This document shows, one piece after another, positions 32,878 to 40,966 of a DNA stretch of 64,000 bases. The notes beneath the pieces are model-generated. The model saw only the letters and a list, made by a program, of their open reading frames with translations. It did not search any database and was not told where the DNA came from. The translations under genes were made by a program, and so were the position numbers. The stretch spans positions 68,843-132,842 of the forward strand of contig CAYWVR010000005.1 of assembly GCA_964461715.1 (NCBI GenBank), given 5' to 3'. This DNA is from CAYWVR01 sp964461715 (GTDB lineage Bacteria; Planctomycetota; Phycisphaerae; FEN-1346). How positions within the stretch are numbered: position 1 is the stretch's first letter; each line of letters begins with the position of its first letter.

Positions 32878-35727
32878 TCATTCGGAGGACGGGCCCTCGC
32901 CCGAGAGCCTCTCGATCACGGTCCCCAGCTCCCGCATCGTCTTGCCGTACCCCGCCCAATCGCCCTCGCGTTGCTGCCGCAGCGCCTCCTCGAAGAGCGC
33001 CTGGGCGCGGGCGGCGAGCTCGGCGAGTGTCTCGGGCACCGGGGGCCGTTCCGTCGGCGGCGTTTCGAGGGGCGGGGCCTCGGGGCCCTCGCCGAAGAGG
33101 GCCGCCAGCGCCTCGGCCAGCGTCTCCCGCATGACCATCCGTTCCTTGGTGGCCACGATCACACGTTTCAGTTCCGGGAAGGGCGTCTGCTCGCTGTCGA
33201 GGTACAGCGGCTCGACGTAGAGCACCGAGTTGCCGATGGGGTAGACGAGCAGGTTGCCGCGAATGACGCGGCTGCCCATCTGGTCCCAGAGGGTGATCTG
33301 CTGGCTGATCGTCTCGCTCTTGTCAATGCGGGCTTCCACGAGTTGTGGGCCTTGGAACGGCCGATCCTTCGGGAAACGATACACGCGGAGCTTGCCGTAG
33401 TGCTCCCCGTCGCAGCGGCCCGCCATCCATCCGACCATGTTCTTTTTGCCGAGGGGTGTGAAAGGCAGCATGAGGACGTACTCGGGGTTGGGCTCGCCGG
33501 GCAGCGTCATGATGACATAGTAGCTGGCGACGGGAATGGTGAGGTTCTGGTTGCGGCCCGCGCTCCAGTACAGCTCCTGCGGTCGCTCCCAGAGGTCCTC
33601 CTTGTTGTAGAAGACCTTCGGGTCGGTCATGTGGTAGAGCATGTAGCGGTCGGCCTGGATGTTAAAGAGGCCGATCGGGTACCGCAGGTGCCGGCGCAGC
33701 GCCGCGGGCATCTCGTCCAGGGGCTTCAGAAGGCCCGGGAATATCTTGGCCACCGTTCGGATGAGGGGGTCGTCGGGGTCGGCCACGTACAAGTCCACGG
33801 TCCCCGCCCACGCGTCGACGACGATCTTGACGGCGTTGCGGATATAGTTGGGGAACCGGTCGATTCGGCGCCACCGGGGGTCGGTGTGGCCGATCTGGGA
33901 CGAGTAGGGGAAGCGGTGGGTCTCGGTGTAGGCGTCGAGAATCCAGACGACCCGGTCCTCCAGGAGCACCGGATACGGGTCGGTCCGCGGGTCGGGCAGA
34001 CCGCCGCTCCGCCCGGGCCGGCCGAGCAGCGACTCGGTGCGGCCGCTCCGCGACTCGAGGCGCAGGAAGTGGGCCAGCTTGCGGACGCGCGTGCCGATGT
34101 CGCGATCCCAAAGGACGCGGCTGCCCTCCTGAAGGCTCCCGGAGAGGAGGATATTGAGATCGCCGAAGTAGTAGGCGAACAGGAGCTTCCGCCCCAGGCC
34201 CGCGATGGGCACGCCCGCGGGACCGTCGTATCGGTTGTAGCGGTTGTCGTCGCCGAGGGGATAATCGAACTCCTTGTCGGCGGTGTTGACGAGCACGTAG
34301 CTCCCCGCGTACGGGTTGTACGTGTACTCGCCGAAGTAGATGCGCGGCTGGGGGACCGCCAGGGGCACGTCCGGGGCGACCTCCGGCGGGATGTTCTGGA
34401 CCCAGAACTTCGGCCCGCCGCTCGGCTCCACCCGGTTCACGGGGTTCATCACGGGGCCGTACCCGTGGGTGAAGAGGAGGTGCAGGTTCACCCACGTCTG
34501 GCTCTGGCGGTCGAGGAGCGTCTGGTCCAGCTCGCGCACGGCGACGCTCACCTGGCGGTACTCGCCGTCCAGATGATACCGGTCGACGTCCGGCTGGTTG
34601 AAGCGGTAGTAGGTCCGCAGGCCCTGGAACTCGCGGTACGTGTCTCGAAGGACCCGGTAGTCCCAGAGGCGGATATTCTTGATCGTGCCCTTGGCCGCCT
34701 CCACCTCCTCGGCCGTCAGCTCCCCCGTGTCGCCGTACTCCCGGACCTCCACCTCCTCGATGCCGAAGGCGGTGCGGGTGGCGACGATGTTGTGCTCGAT
34801 GTACTTAACTTCGAGGTCCAGTTCGTTGGGCTGGACGTGGAAGCGCTGCACCAGAGCCGGGGCGATCCACATGAGGACGACGTGCCCGGCGATGACCAGG
34901 CCCACCGCCCCCAGGGCCAGCCTCGGGCGCCGCACCGTCCCCGCCGCCACCACTAGCCCCGCCGCCGCCACCGACACGACAACCATGACCCAGGCCATGG
35001 GCATGCGGATGTGGACGTCGGTGTAGCCGGCGCCGAAGACGGTCTCGCCGGGGTCGCTGGTGTAGATGAGCTGGAACCGGTCGAGCCAGTATCCCCACGC
35101 GACGGTCACCAAGAGCAGGGCCCCCAGGGCCGCCACGTGCTGCATCGCCGACCGCGTCATCCGGACGTACTGGGCGCTGACGGCCCCGCCGACGAAGTAA
35201 GCCGCCATCGCCGCCACCAGCCCGAAGACCGCCAGCACCAGCAACAGGCTCTGGAGGGCCCCCAGCACAGGGAGCGTGAAGACGTAGAACCCCGCGTCGT
35301 ACCCGAAGATCGGGTCGGCGTGGTCGAAGGGCGTGCGGTTCAGGAACTGGAGCACCGGGAACCAGAAGTCCGCCGCACGCATCGCGAACGCCAGCCCCAG
35401 GGCCGCGCTGACAAGCCCGGCCGAGCCGCGCAGCACCTGCCGCAGACGCTTCGGCGTGAACCAGGGGTGGACCTCCGTCAGCTCGATCCGTCGTCCCGGC
35501 GACAGACGCGTCGCCAGGGCCGCGTGCCCCAGCAACCACCCCAGGATCACCGCGAAGACCGCGCCGCCCAGGGCCACCTTCGACCAGAGCATCGTCTCGA
35601 AGACGTCGGCGTACCCCAGGACACCGAACCAAAGCCAGTCGGCGTAGAGCGTGACGACCCGCCCGACGGCCCACAGGACGAACCCGACGGCCGCGATAAC
35701 GATAATGAGCTTGTGCTGTCGTTTCAT
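32878..35727 (-). CDS. UPF0182-family large membrane protein
   Basis: 949 residues, the usual size. About seven membrane helices lie in the first 300 residues, starting HKLIIVIAAVGFVLWAVGRV; the loop DWLWFGVLGYADVFET is a family hallmark. A large extracytoplasmic domain follows with NIRLWDYRVLRDTYREFQ, FTHGYGPVMNPVN, YFGEYTYNPY and YPIGLFNIQADRYMLYHM. The C-terminus is Glu/Pro-rich and helical. Biochemical role unknown across the family. Its ATG is only about seven bases beyond a -10 box, so the message may be leaderless. Confidence 0.92.
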   Translation of the reverse strand: MKRQHKLIIVIAAVGFVLWAVGRVVTLYADWLWFGVLGYADVFETMLWSKVALGGAVFAVILGWLLGHAALATRLSPGRRIELTEVHPWFTPKRLRQVLRGSAGLVSAALGLAFAMRAADFWFPVLQFLNRTPFDHADPIFGYDAGFYVFTLPVLGALQSLLLVLAVFGLVAAMAAYFVGGAVSAQYVRMTRSAMQHVAALGALLLVTVAWGYWLDRFQLIYTSDPGETVFGAGYTDVHIRMPMAWVMVVVSVAAAGLVVAAGTVRRPRLALGAVGLVIAGHVVLMWIAPALVQRFHVQPNELDLEVKYIEHNIVATRTAFGIEEVEVREYGDTGELTAEEVEAAKGTIKNIRLWDYRVLRDTYREFQGLRTYYRFNQPDVDRYHLDGEYRQVSVAVRELDQTLLDRQSQTWVNLHLLFTHGYGPVMNPVNRVEPSGGPKFWVQNIPPEVAPDVPLAVPQPRIYFGEYTYNPYAGSYVLVNTADKEFDYPLGDDNRYNRYDGPAGVPIAGLGRKLLFAYYFGDLNILLSGSLQEGSRVLWDRDIGTRVRKLAHFLRLESRSGRTESLLGRPGRSGGLPDPRTDPYPVLLEDRVVWILDAYTETHRFPYSSQIGHTDPRWRRIDRFPNYIRNAVKIVVDAWAGTVDLYVADPDDPLIRTVAKIFPGLLKPLDEMPAALRRHLRYPIGLFNIQADRYMLYHMTDPKVFYNKEDLWERPQELYWSAGRNQNLTIPVASYYVIMTLPGEPNPEYVLMLPFTPLGKKNMVGWMAGRCDGEHYGKLRVYRFPKDRPFQGPQLVEARIDKSETISQQITLWDQMGSRVIRGNLLVYPIGNSVLYVEPLYLDSEQTPFPELKRVIVATKERMVMRETLAEALAALFGEGPEAPPLETPPTERPPVPETLAELAARAQALFEEALRQQREGDWAGYGKTMRELGTVIERLSGEGPSSE

Positions 35728-35733
35728 GCCCCC

Positions 35734-35762
35734 ATCATAGGGCTTCGAGGGGCGACCTGCAA
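35734..35762 (-). promoter_or_regulatory. Promoter close to the UPF0182 start codon
   Basis: Minus strand TTGCAG, 17 bases, TATGAT, with ATG 35727 about seven bases after the -10 box. That spacing would give a leaderless transcript; no Shine-Dalgarno is present. Confidence 0.45.
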
Positions 35763-35791
35763 GACGCGGGCGAGGCGCTCCCGGTTTGCGC

Positions 35792-35820
35792 TTGACTTAT
35801 CCTTCAACCGGGACGATACT
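35792..35820 (+). promoter_or_regulatory. Promoter of the leuA operon leader
   Basis: TTGACT (35792-35797), 17 bases, GATACT (35815-35820). It lies about 200 bases upstream of leuA and immediately before the short leader ORF and terminator. Confidence 0.55.
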
Positions 35821-35829
35821 CCTGCCCTC

Positions 35830-35874
35830 ATGATGATGCGCGGAGCCAACCGGACCCTGGGCCTTCGGACGTAA
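35830..35874 (+). CDS. Putative leuA leader peptide
   Basis: 14 codons, MMMRGANRTLGLRT, then TAA. It begins nine bases after the -10 box, so it may be translated as a near-leaderless message; three ATG codons stand in a row. It contains two leucines (CTG, CTT) and three arginines, so it is not the leucine run of enterobacterial leu leaders. Its position between promoter and attenuator is what suggests a regulatory ORF; the sequence alone is too short to prove translation. Confidence 0.45.
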   Translation: MMMRGANRTLGLRT

Positions 35875-35911
35875 GTCCCCGGGGTCGCCGCGCGCTCAGA
35901 CCGTCCGACAC

Positions 35912-35949
35912 GCCGGCCTCGGGAACTCCCCGGGGCCGGCTTCTTTTCT
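35912..35949 (+). terminator. Intrinsic terminator in the leuA leader, probable attenuator
   Basis: GCCGGCCTCGGG (35912-35923) pairs with CCCGGGGCCGGC (35929-35940) over 12 pairs with one G.U and a five-base loop, followed by TTCTTTTCT. It stands before, not after, a gene. The palindrome CCCCGGGG occurs at 35877-35884 and again inside the right arm at 35928-35935, so the upstream copy could pair with the downstream one and block the terminator. Confidence 0.65.
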
Positions 35950-36017
35950 GCACCGGCGGGAAAACCGTTGCCGCCACCGTGGCGGCATGCACAATACGAG
36001 AGCGAGGAGGGAGTCCC

Positions 36018-37628
36018 ATGGCCCAGCGCAAAGAGGACCGGGTCGTCATCTTCGACACGACCCTGCGCGACGGGGAACAGTCCCCCGGCGCCAGCATGAA
36101 CCTCACCGAGAAGCTCGAAGTCGCGCGGGCCCTGGAGCGCCTCGGCGTCGACGTCATCGAGGCCGGCTTCCCCATCACCAGCCCCGACGACTTCGAGGCC
36201 GTCCGGGCCGTCGCCCGCGAAGTCAAGCGCCCCGGGGTCGCGGGCCTGGCGCGGTGCGTGGCCAAGGACATCGACCGCGCCGCCGAGGCCGTGGCGGAGG
36301 CGAAGAAGCCCCGCATCCACGTCTTCCTCGCCACCTCGAAAATCCATCGCGAGCACAAGCTTCGCAAGGCCCGAAGCGAAATCCTGCGCCTGGCGGTCGA
36401 GGGCGTCGAGCGCGCCAAGGCCGCCGTCACGGACGTCCAGTTCTCTCCCGAGGATGCCGCCCGCACCGAGCCCGACTTCCTCGCCGAGGTCGTCGAGGCC
36501 GTCATCGACGCCGGGGCCACGACGGTCAACATCCCTGACACCGTGGGATGGGCCACGCCCGACGGGTTCGGGGCCCTGATCGCCGAGCTCTTCCACCGGG
36601 TGCCGAACATCCACCGGACCACGATCGCCGTCCACTGCCACGACGACCTGGGCATGGCCGTCGCCAACTCGCTCCAGGCCGTCAAACACGGGGCCCGCCA
36701 GGTCGAGTGCACGATCAACGGCATCGGCGAACGGGCCGGCAACGCCGCCATGGAGGAGATCGTCATGGCCCTGGCCATGCGCCCCGACCAGTTCGACGGC
36801 GCTTGGGCCGCTATCAAGACGGAGCGGCTCTACCCCACGAGCCGACTCGTCAGCCGCGTGACGGGCCTCGCGGTCGCGCGGAACAAGGCCGTCGTCGGCG
36901 AGAACGCGTTCGCTCACGAATCGGGCGTCCACGCCGACGGGGTCCTGAAGGAGCGGACCACCTACGAGATCATGGACCCGAAGGCCGTCGGCCTGACCGA
37001 GAGCCGCCTCGTCCTCGGCAAGCACTCCGGACGCCACCAGTTCCGCGAGCGCCTCAAGGATCTGGGCTTTCGCCTTTCGGCGGCCCAGGTCGACCGCCTT
37101 TTCTTCGGACCGTTCAAGGAGCTGGCCGACCGCAAGAAGGAAATCTTCGACGAGGACCTCGAAGCCCTCGTCGAGGCCGAGCTGGTCACCGTGCCCGAGA
37201 CGTGGCGACTGAAAGGCCTCCAGGTGGCAAGCGGCACGGGCGGCATGCCCACGGCCACGGTCGAGCTGGTCCAGGCCGACGAGCCCCCCGTCCGAGATGC
37301 CGCCACCGGCGACGGACCCGTCGACGCCATCTTCCGGGCCATGGAGCGGATCACCGGCGTCGGCCTCAAGCTCCACGACTTCCAGCTCCGCGCGGTCACC
37401 GGCGGCAAGGAGGCTCAGGGCGAGACGCGCCTCGAAGTAGTCCACGAGGGCCGGACGCTGACGGGGCGCGGCGTCTCAACCGACATCATCGAATCGGCCG
37501 CCAAGGCCTACCTCTCGGCCATCAACCGGGTCCTCGCCCGGCAGACCGCGCCGAAGAAGAAGGGAAACAAGAGGGCCGCAAAGCGCAAAGCGAAGCGGAA
37601 AACGAAGGGCAAGACCCGGCGATCCTAA
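36018..37628 (+). CDS. leuA: 2-isopropylmalate synthase
   Basis: 536 residues. First committed step of leucine synthesis: acetyl-CoA plus 2-oxoisovalerate. FDTTLRDGEQSPGASM is the signature start of the barrel; HCHDDLGMAVANSLQA gives metal ligands; NGIGERAGNAAMEEIV follows; AFAHESGVHADGVL is kept; the C-terminal allosteric leucine-binding domain is present. Citramalate synthase is less likely. ATG 36018 follows GAGGAGGGAG. The C-terminus ends in an odd Lys/Arg-rich tail (KKKGNKRAAKRKAKRKTKG). Operon leader: leuA-argG-esterase-aroK. Confidence 0.94.
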   Translation: MAQRKEDRVVIFDTTLRDGEQSPGASMNLTEKLEVARALERLGVDVIEAGFPITSPDDFEAVRAVAREVKRPGVAGLARCVAKDIDRAAEAVAEAKKPRIHVFLATSKIHREHKLRKARSEILRLAVEGVERAKAAVTDVQFSPEDAARTEPDFLAEVVEAVIDAGATTVNIPDTVGWATPDGFGALIAELFHRVPNIHRTTIAVHCHDDLGMAVANSLQAVKHGARQVECTINGIGERAGNAAMEEIVMALAMRPDQFDGAWAAIKTERLYPTSRLVSRVTGLAVARNKAVVGENAFAHESGVHADGVLKERTTYEIMDPKAVGLTESRLVLGKHSGRHQFRERLKDLGFRLSAAQVDRLFFGPFKELADRKKEIFDEDLEALVEAELVTVPETWRLKGLQVASGTGGMPTATVELVQADEPPVRDAATGDGPVDAIFRAMERITGVGLKLHDFQLRAVTGGKEAQGETRLEVVHEGRTLTGRGVSTDIIESAAKAYLSAINRVLARQTAPKKKGNKRAAKRKAKRKTKGKTRRS

Positions 37629-37657
37629 GCCGTCACCAACGCTAGAAAGGCACGGTC

Positions 37658-38881
37658 ATGGCAGAACCCAACGTCAAGAAAGCCGTCCTCGCCTACTCCG
37701 GCGGCCTCGATACCAGCGTCATCCTCCCCTGGCTGCGGGAGACGTACGGGTGCGAGGTGGTCGCCTTCTGCGCCGACCTGGGGCAGGGGGGCGGCGAGCT
37801 GGACGGCATCGTCGAGAAGGCCAAGGCCTCCGGCGCCGCCGAGTGCGTCGTCGAGGACCTCCGAGAGGAGTTCGTCACCGAGTACCTCTGGCCCATGGTC
37901 AAGGCGGGGGCCATCTACGAGGGTCAATACCTCCTCGGCACGAGCATCGCCCGCCCCCTCATCGCCAAGAAGCAGGTCGAGGCCGCGCGCGCCGTCGGCG
38001 CCGACGCCGTCGCCCACGGCGCCACCGGCAAGGGGAACGACCAGGTCCGCTTCGAGCTCACGTTCATGGCCCTCGCGCCGGACCTCGAAGTCCTCGTCCC
38101 CTGGCGCGACCCCCGGTGGACCCTCACGAGCCGCGAGGCCGCCGTCGAGTACGCCGAGGCGCGCGGCATTCCGATCCAGCAGTCGAAGAAGTCGATCTAC
38201 TCGCGCGACCGGAACCTCTGGCACATCAGCCACGAGGGCGCCGAGCTCGAAAGCCCGGCCAACGCCCCGAGCGACGACGTCTACGTCCTTTCCACACCCC
38301 TGGCCGGGACGCCCGACGAGCCCGAGACCGTCACGCTCGACTTCGAGAAGGGCGTGCCGGTGGCCGTCGACGGGAAGGCCCTCGGGCCCGTCGACATCGT
38401 CGAGTCCCTCAACGAGGTGGGCGGGCGCCACGGCGTCGGCCAGATCGATCTGGTGGAGAATCGCCTCGTCGGCATAAAGAGCCGAGGCGTGTACGAGACG
38501 CCGGGCGGCACGATCATCTACGCCGCCCACGCGGCCCTGGAGGCCCTCTGCCTCGACCGCGACACGCTCCACTACAAGCATCAGGTTGCCCTGCGGTACG
38601 CCGAGCTGGTCTACTACGGTCAGTGGTTCTCGATGCTCCGCGAGGCGATTGACGCGTTCGTCGACCGGACCCAGGCGAGCGTGACCGGTCAGGTCAAGAT
38701 GAACCTCTTCAAGGGCCACGCCCGCTATGCCGGGGCCACCGCCCCGAAGAGCCTCTACTCCGAAGACCTCGCCAGCTTCGTCATGGGCGAGGAATACGAT
38801 CCGACCGACGCCACCGGGTTCATCCACCTCTTCGGCCTGCCCATGAAGGTCCGGGGCCTTGTGCGACGAAAGGAGACGTGA
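37658..38881 (+). CDS. argG: Argininosuccinate synthase
   Basis: 407 residues, normal length. KAVLAYSGGLDTSVILPWL is the ATP pyrophosphatase loop; FCADLGQG, AHGATGKGNDQVRFEL and YSRDRNLWHISHEG are diagnostic. It joins citrulline and aspartate with ATP in arginine synthesis. It starts 29 bases after leuA with GAAAGG upstream, and its stop overlaps the next gene (TGATG). Other arginine genes are not in this window. Confidence 0.96.
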   Translation: MAEPNVKKAVLAYSGGLDTSVILPWLRETYGCEVVAFCADLGQGGGELDGIVEKAKASGAAECVVEDLREEFVTEYLWPMVKAGAIYEGQYLLGTSIARPLIAKKQVEAARAVGADAVAHGATGKGNDQVRFELTFMALAPDLEVLVPWRDPRWTLTSREAAVEYAEARGIPIQQSKKSIYSRDRNLWHISHEGAELESPANAPSDDVYVLSTPLAGTPDEPETVTLDFEKGVPVAVDGKALGPVDIVESLNEVGGRHGVGQIDLVENRLVGIKSRGVYETPGGTIIYAAHAALEALCLDRDTLHYKHQVALRYAELVYYGQWFSMLREAIDAFVDRTQASVTGQVKMNLFKGHARYAGATAPKSLYSEDLASFVMGEEYDPTDATGFIHLFGLPMKVRGLVRRKET

Positions 38882-40422
38882 TGATGCAAGGGGGCGAGGC
38901 GTGTCTCGTGGTGAGCCTGTTGGTGGTCCTGACCGTCGGGTGCGCGGCACCGACCGGGAGGCTGGTGCATCTGCGCCTCAAAGGGGCGATCCCGACCGAG
39001 ACGGAGCCGCGCGACGTCGACATCCACGGTCGCGTCCACGAGGGCCGATGGACGGCCGCGTTCGCCACGGCCCGGAGCTGGAACGCGGCGGCCCATGCCG
39101 TCGACGCCTCCGACCTCGTCTTCCAGGACGGGGCCCTCGCGGGCACGCTCGCCGTGCGGTTCCTGCCCGATGCCTGGAAGCCGAAGGACGGGCGGCCCCG
39201 CGACCTGGCGGTGGGAATCCAGGCCGAGCTTGCCGGCGGCGAGATCGACGGCGTGTACCAGAGCACCTTCGAGGGCACGCCCGTGGAGGGCGACGTGACG
39301 GGCGAGGCCGGGCCCGCCCCCGCCGAGCCGACCCTCGACGATTGGGGCCTCGTACGCACGTTCCTCCCCGCGCCCGACGGCAAGCGCACCGAGGTGGTCC
39401 TGCGGTTCGAGACGGCGGGCGGGAAGGGAATCGCCGTCGAGGCGACGAAGGTCCGGGCTCGCGGCGGGTGGCTGGAGCTAACGGCCGACCGCTTGAGCGG
39501 TCGGTACGAGATCGCCTGGCCGCAGGGCGAGCCGTTCATCGTCGCGTTCGACCTGGCCCGCGTGGGCGATCACTTGGGCGGACGTCTCGTTCTGCCGGGC
39601 GACGTCGAGGCCGCCGCATCGGGGTGGCTCGACGAGGCGGCCGACGCGCACCTGGCGAACTGTCCCGATCCGCTCAAGCCCTTTGGCCCCGGACGCCAAG
39701 CCATGCTCGATGCCGCCCGCGCGAACGCCGAGGCTTTGAACTGGGAGGCCGTCTTCGCCAAGGGCGTACACCGCGGCGAGGACCGCCGCGCGATGCCCTA
39801 TCGGCTCTACGCCCCGCCCGAGACCGCCGGCGTGAAGCGGCCGCTGGTCGTCTTCCTGCACGGGCGCGGGCAGCGCGGCACGGACAACGAGGGGCAGGTC
39901 ACCTGGCCCGTGTCGTACCTTGCGACGGACGCGGTCCAGGCGGTCGAACCGTTCTACCTGCTCGTCCCGCAGGCCGCGGCCTCGTGGGGCGATGTCCCGC
40001 CGGATGCTCCGGAGGGCGCGGCGACGTACGATGCGCGGCTGGCCGAGACGATCCGCGAGCTACTGGCGACGCGGCCCATCGACCCCGCGCGGGTGACGGT
40101 GACGGGTCTCTCGATGGGCGGCTGGGGGACGTGCGTGATGCTCGCGCGGCACGGGGACCTCTTCGCCGCAGGGGCTCCGGCCTGCGGCGCCGACCCCGAC
40201 CGGGCCGAGGCCATCGGCCGGACGCCGATCTGGGTCTGGCACGGCGACGCCGACGTGACGGTGCCGGTCCGCTGCTCGCGGGACCTCGTCCGGGCCCTCC
40301 GCGCCCGCGGCGCCTCGCCCCGCTACACCGAGCTTCCCGGCGTCGGCCACGGCGTTTATCGCTGGATGGTCACCGACCCCCGCTTCGTCCCCTGGCTCCT
40401 GGCCCAAAGGAGGGCCCCATGA
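38881..40422 (+). CDS. Lipoprotein with C-terminal alpha/beta-hydrolase (esterase) domain
   Basis: About 513 residues. Lipoprotein signal with lipobox LTVGC near residue 21, a long N-terminal region of beta-rich sequence (about 25-270) that I do not recognise, then an alpha/beta hydrolase: PLVVFLHGRGQRGTDNEG forms the oxyanion region, TGLSMGGWGT carries the serine, HGDADVTVPV the aspartate and GVGHGVYRW the histidine. It resembles prolyl-oligopeptidase or PHB-depolymerase-like esterases. AAGGAG lies before the tandem ATGs at 38881/38884. Coupled to argG and aroK by overlaps at both ends. Confidence 0.85.
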   Translation: MMQGGEACLVVSLLVVLTVGCAAPTGRLVHLRLKGAIPTETEPRDVDIHGRVHEGRWTAAFATARSWNAAAHAVDASDLVFQDGALAGTLAVRFLPDAWKPKDGRPRDLAVGIQAELAGGEIDGVYQSTFEGTPVEGDVTGEAGPAPAEPTLDDWGLVRTFLPAPDGKRTEVVLRFETAGGKGIAVEATKVRARGGWLELTADRLSGRYEIAWPQGEPFIVAFDLARVGDHLGGRLVLPGDVEAAASGWLDEAADAHLANCPDPLKPFGPGRQAMLDAARANAEALNWEAVFAKGVHRGEDRRAMPYRLYAPPETAGVKRPLVVFLHGRGQRGTDNEGQVTWPVSYLATDAVQAVEPFYLLVPQAAASWGDVPPDAPEGAATYDARLAETIRELLATRPIDPARVTVTGLSMGGWGTCVMLARHGDLFAAGAPACGADPDRAEAIGRTPIWVWHGDADVTVPVRCSRDLVRALRARGASPRYTELPGVGHGVYRWMVTDPRFVPWLLAQRRAP

Positions 40423-40946
40423 ACCTCGTCCTCATCGGCTATCGCTGCACGGGCAAGACGACCATCGGGCGGCTGCTGGCGGAGAAGCTGGGGTGGCCGC
40501 TCGTCGATACCGATACGCGCGTGCAGGAGGCGGCCGGGAAATCGATCGCCGAGGTCGTTGAGGAGGGGGGCTGGCAGGAGTTCCGGCGGCGCGAGAAGGA
40601 GACCGTCGCCGAGGTCGCGGCCCGCGATGGGCAGGTCGTCAGCGCCGGCGGCGGGGCCGTGCTGAATCCGGAGAACGCCAAGGCCCTCCGCGCCTCCGGC
40701 ATCGTGGTGCTCCTCACGGCCGACGCCGAGACGATCCGGGACCGCATGCAGGCCGACCCGAAGACGGCGGCCGAGCGGCCGGACCTGACGCGGGAGGGTG
40801 GACTCGCGGAGATCCGCACGCTCCTGGCGAAGCGCCGTGAGGCATACCTCGCCGCCTGCCACTACGAGATTCCCACCGACCGATTCTCCGTCGAGGAGAC
40901 CGCCGGCCGCATCCTCGTCTGGCTCAAGGCCACCGACCGCCTTTAG
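40419..40946 (+). CDS. aroK: Shikimate kinase
   Basis: 175 residues. IGYRCTGKTTIGRLLAEKLG is the P-loop; PLVDTDTRVQEAAGKSIAEV binds shikimate and Mg; EFRRREKETV and SAGGGAVLNPEN are family motifs; a lid arginine lies in AERPDLTREGG. Fifth step of the aromatic amino acid pathway. ATG 40419 overlaps the esterase stop (ATGA), with AAAGGAGG upstream. Its presence with leuA and argG makes this a mixed amino acid operon. Confidence 0.92.
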   Translation: MNLVLIGYRCTGKTTIGRLLAEKLGWPLVDTDTRVQEAAGKSIAEVVEEGGWQEFRRREKETVAEVAARDGQVVSAGGGAVLNPENAKALRASGIVVLLTADAETIRDRMQADPKTAAERPDLTREGGLAEIRTLLAKRREAYLAACHYEIPTDRFSVEETAGRILVWLKATDRL

Positions 40947-40966
40947 AAGCCGTTTCCTGGCCGGGC

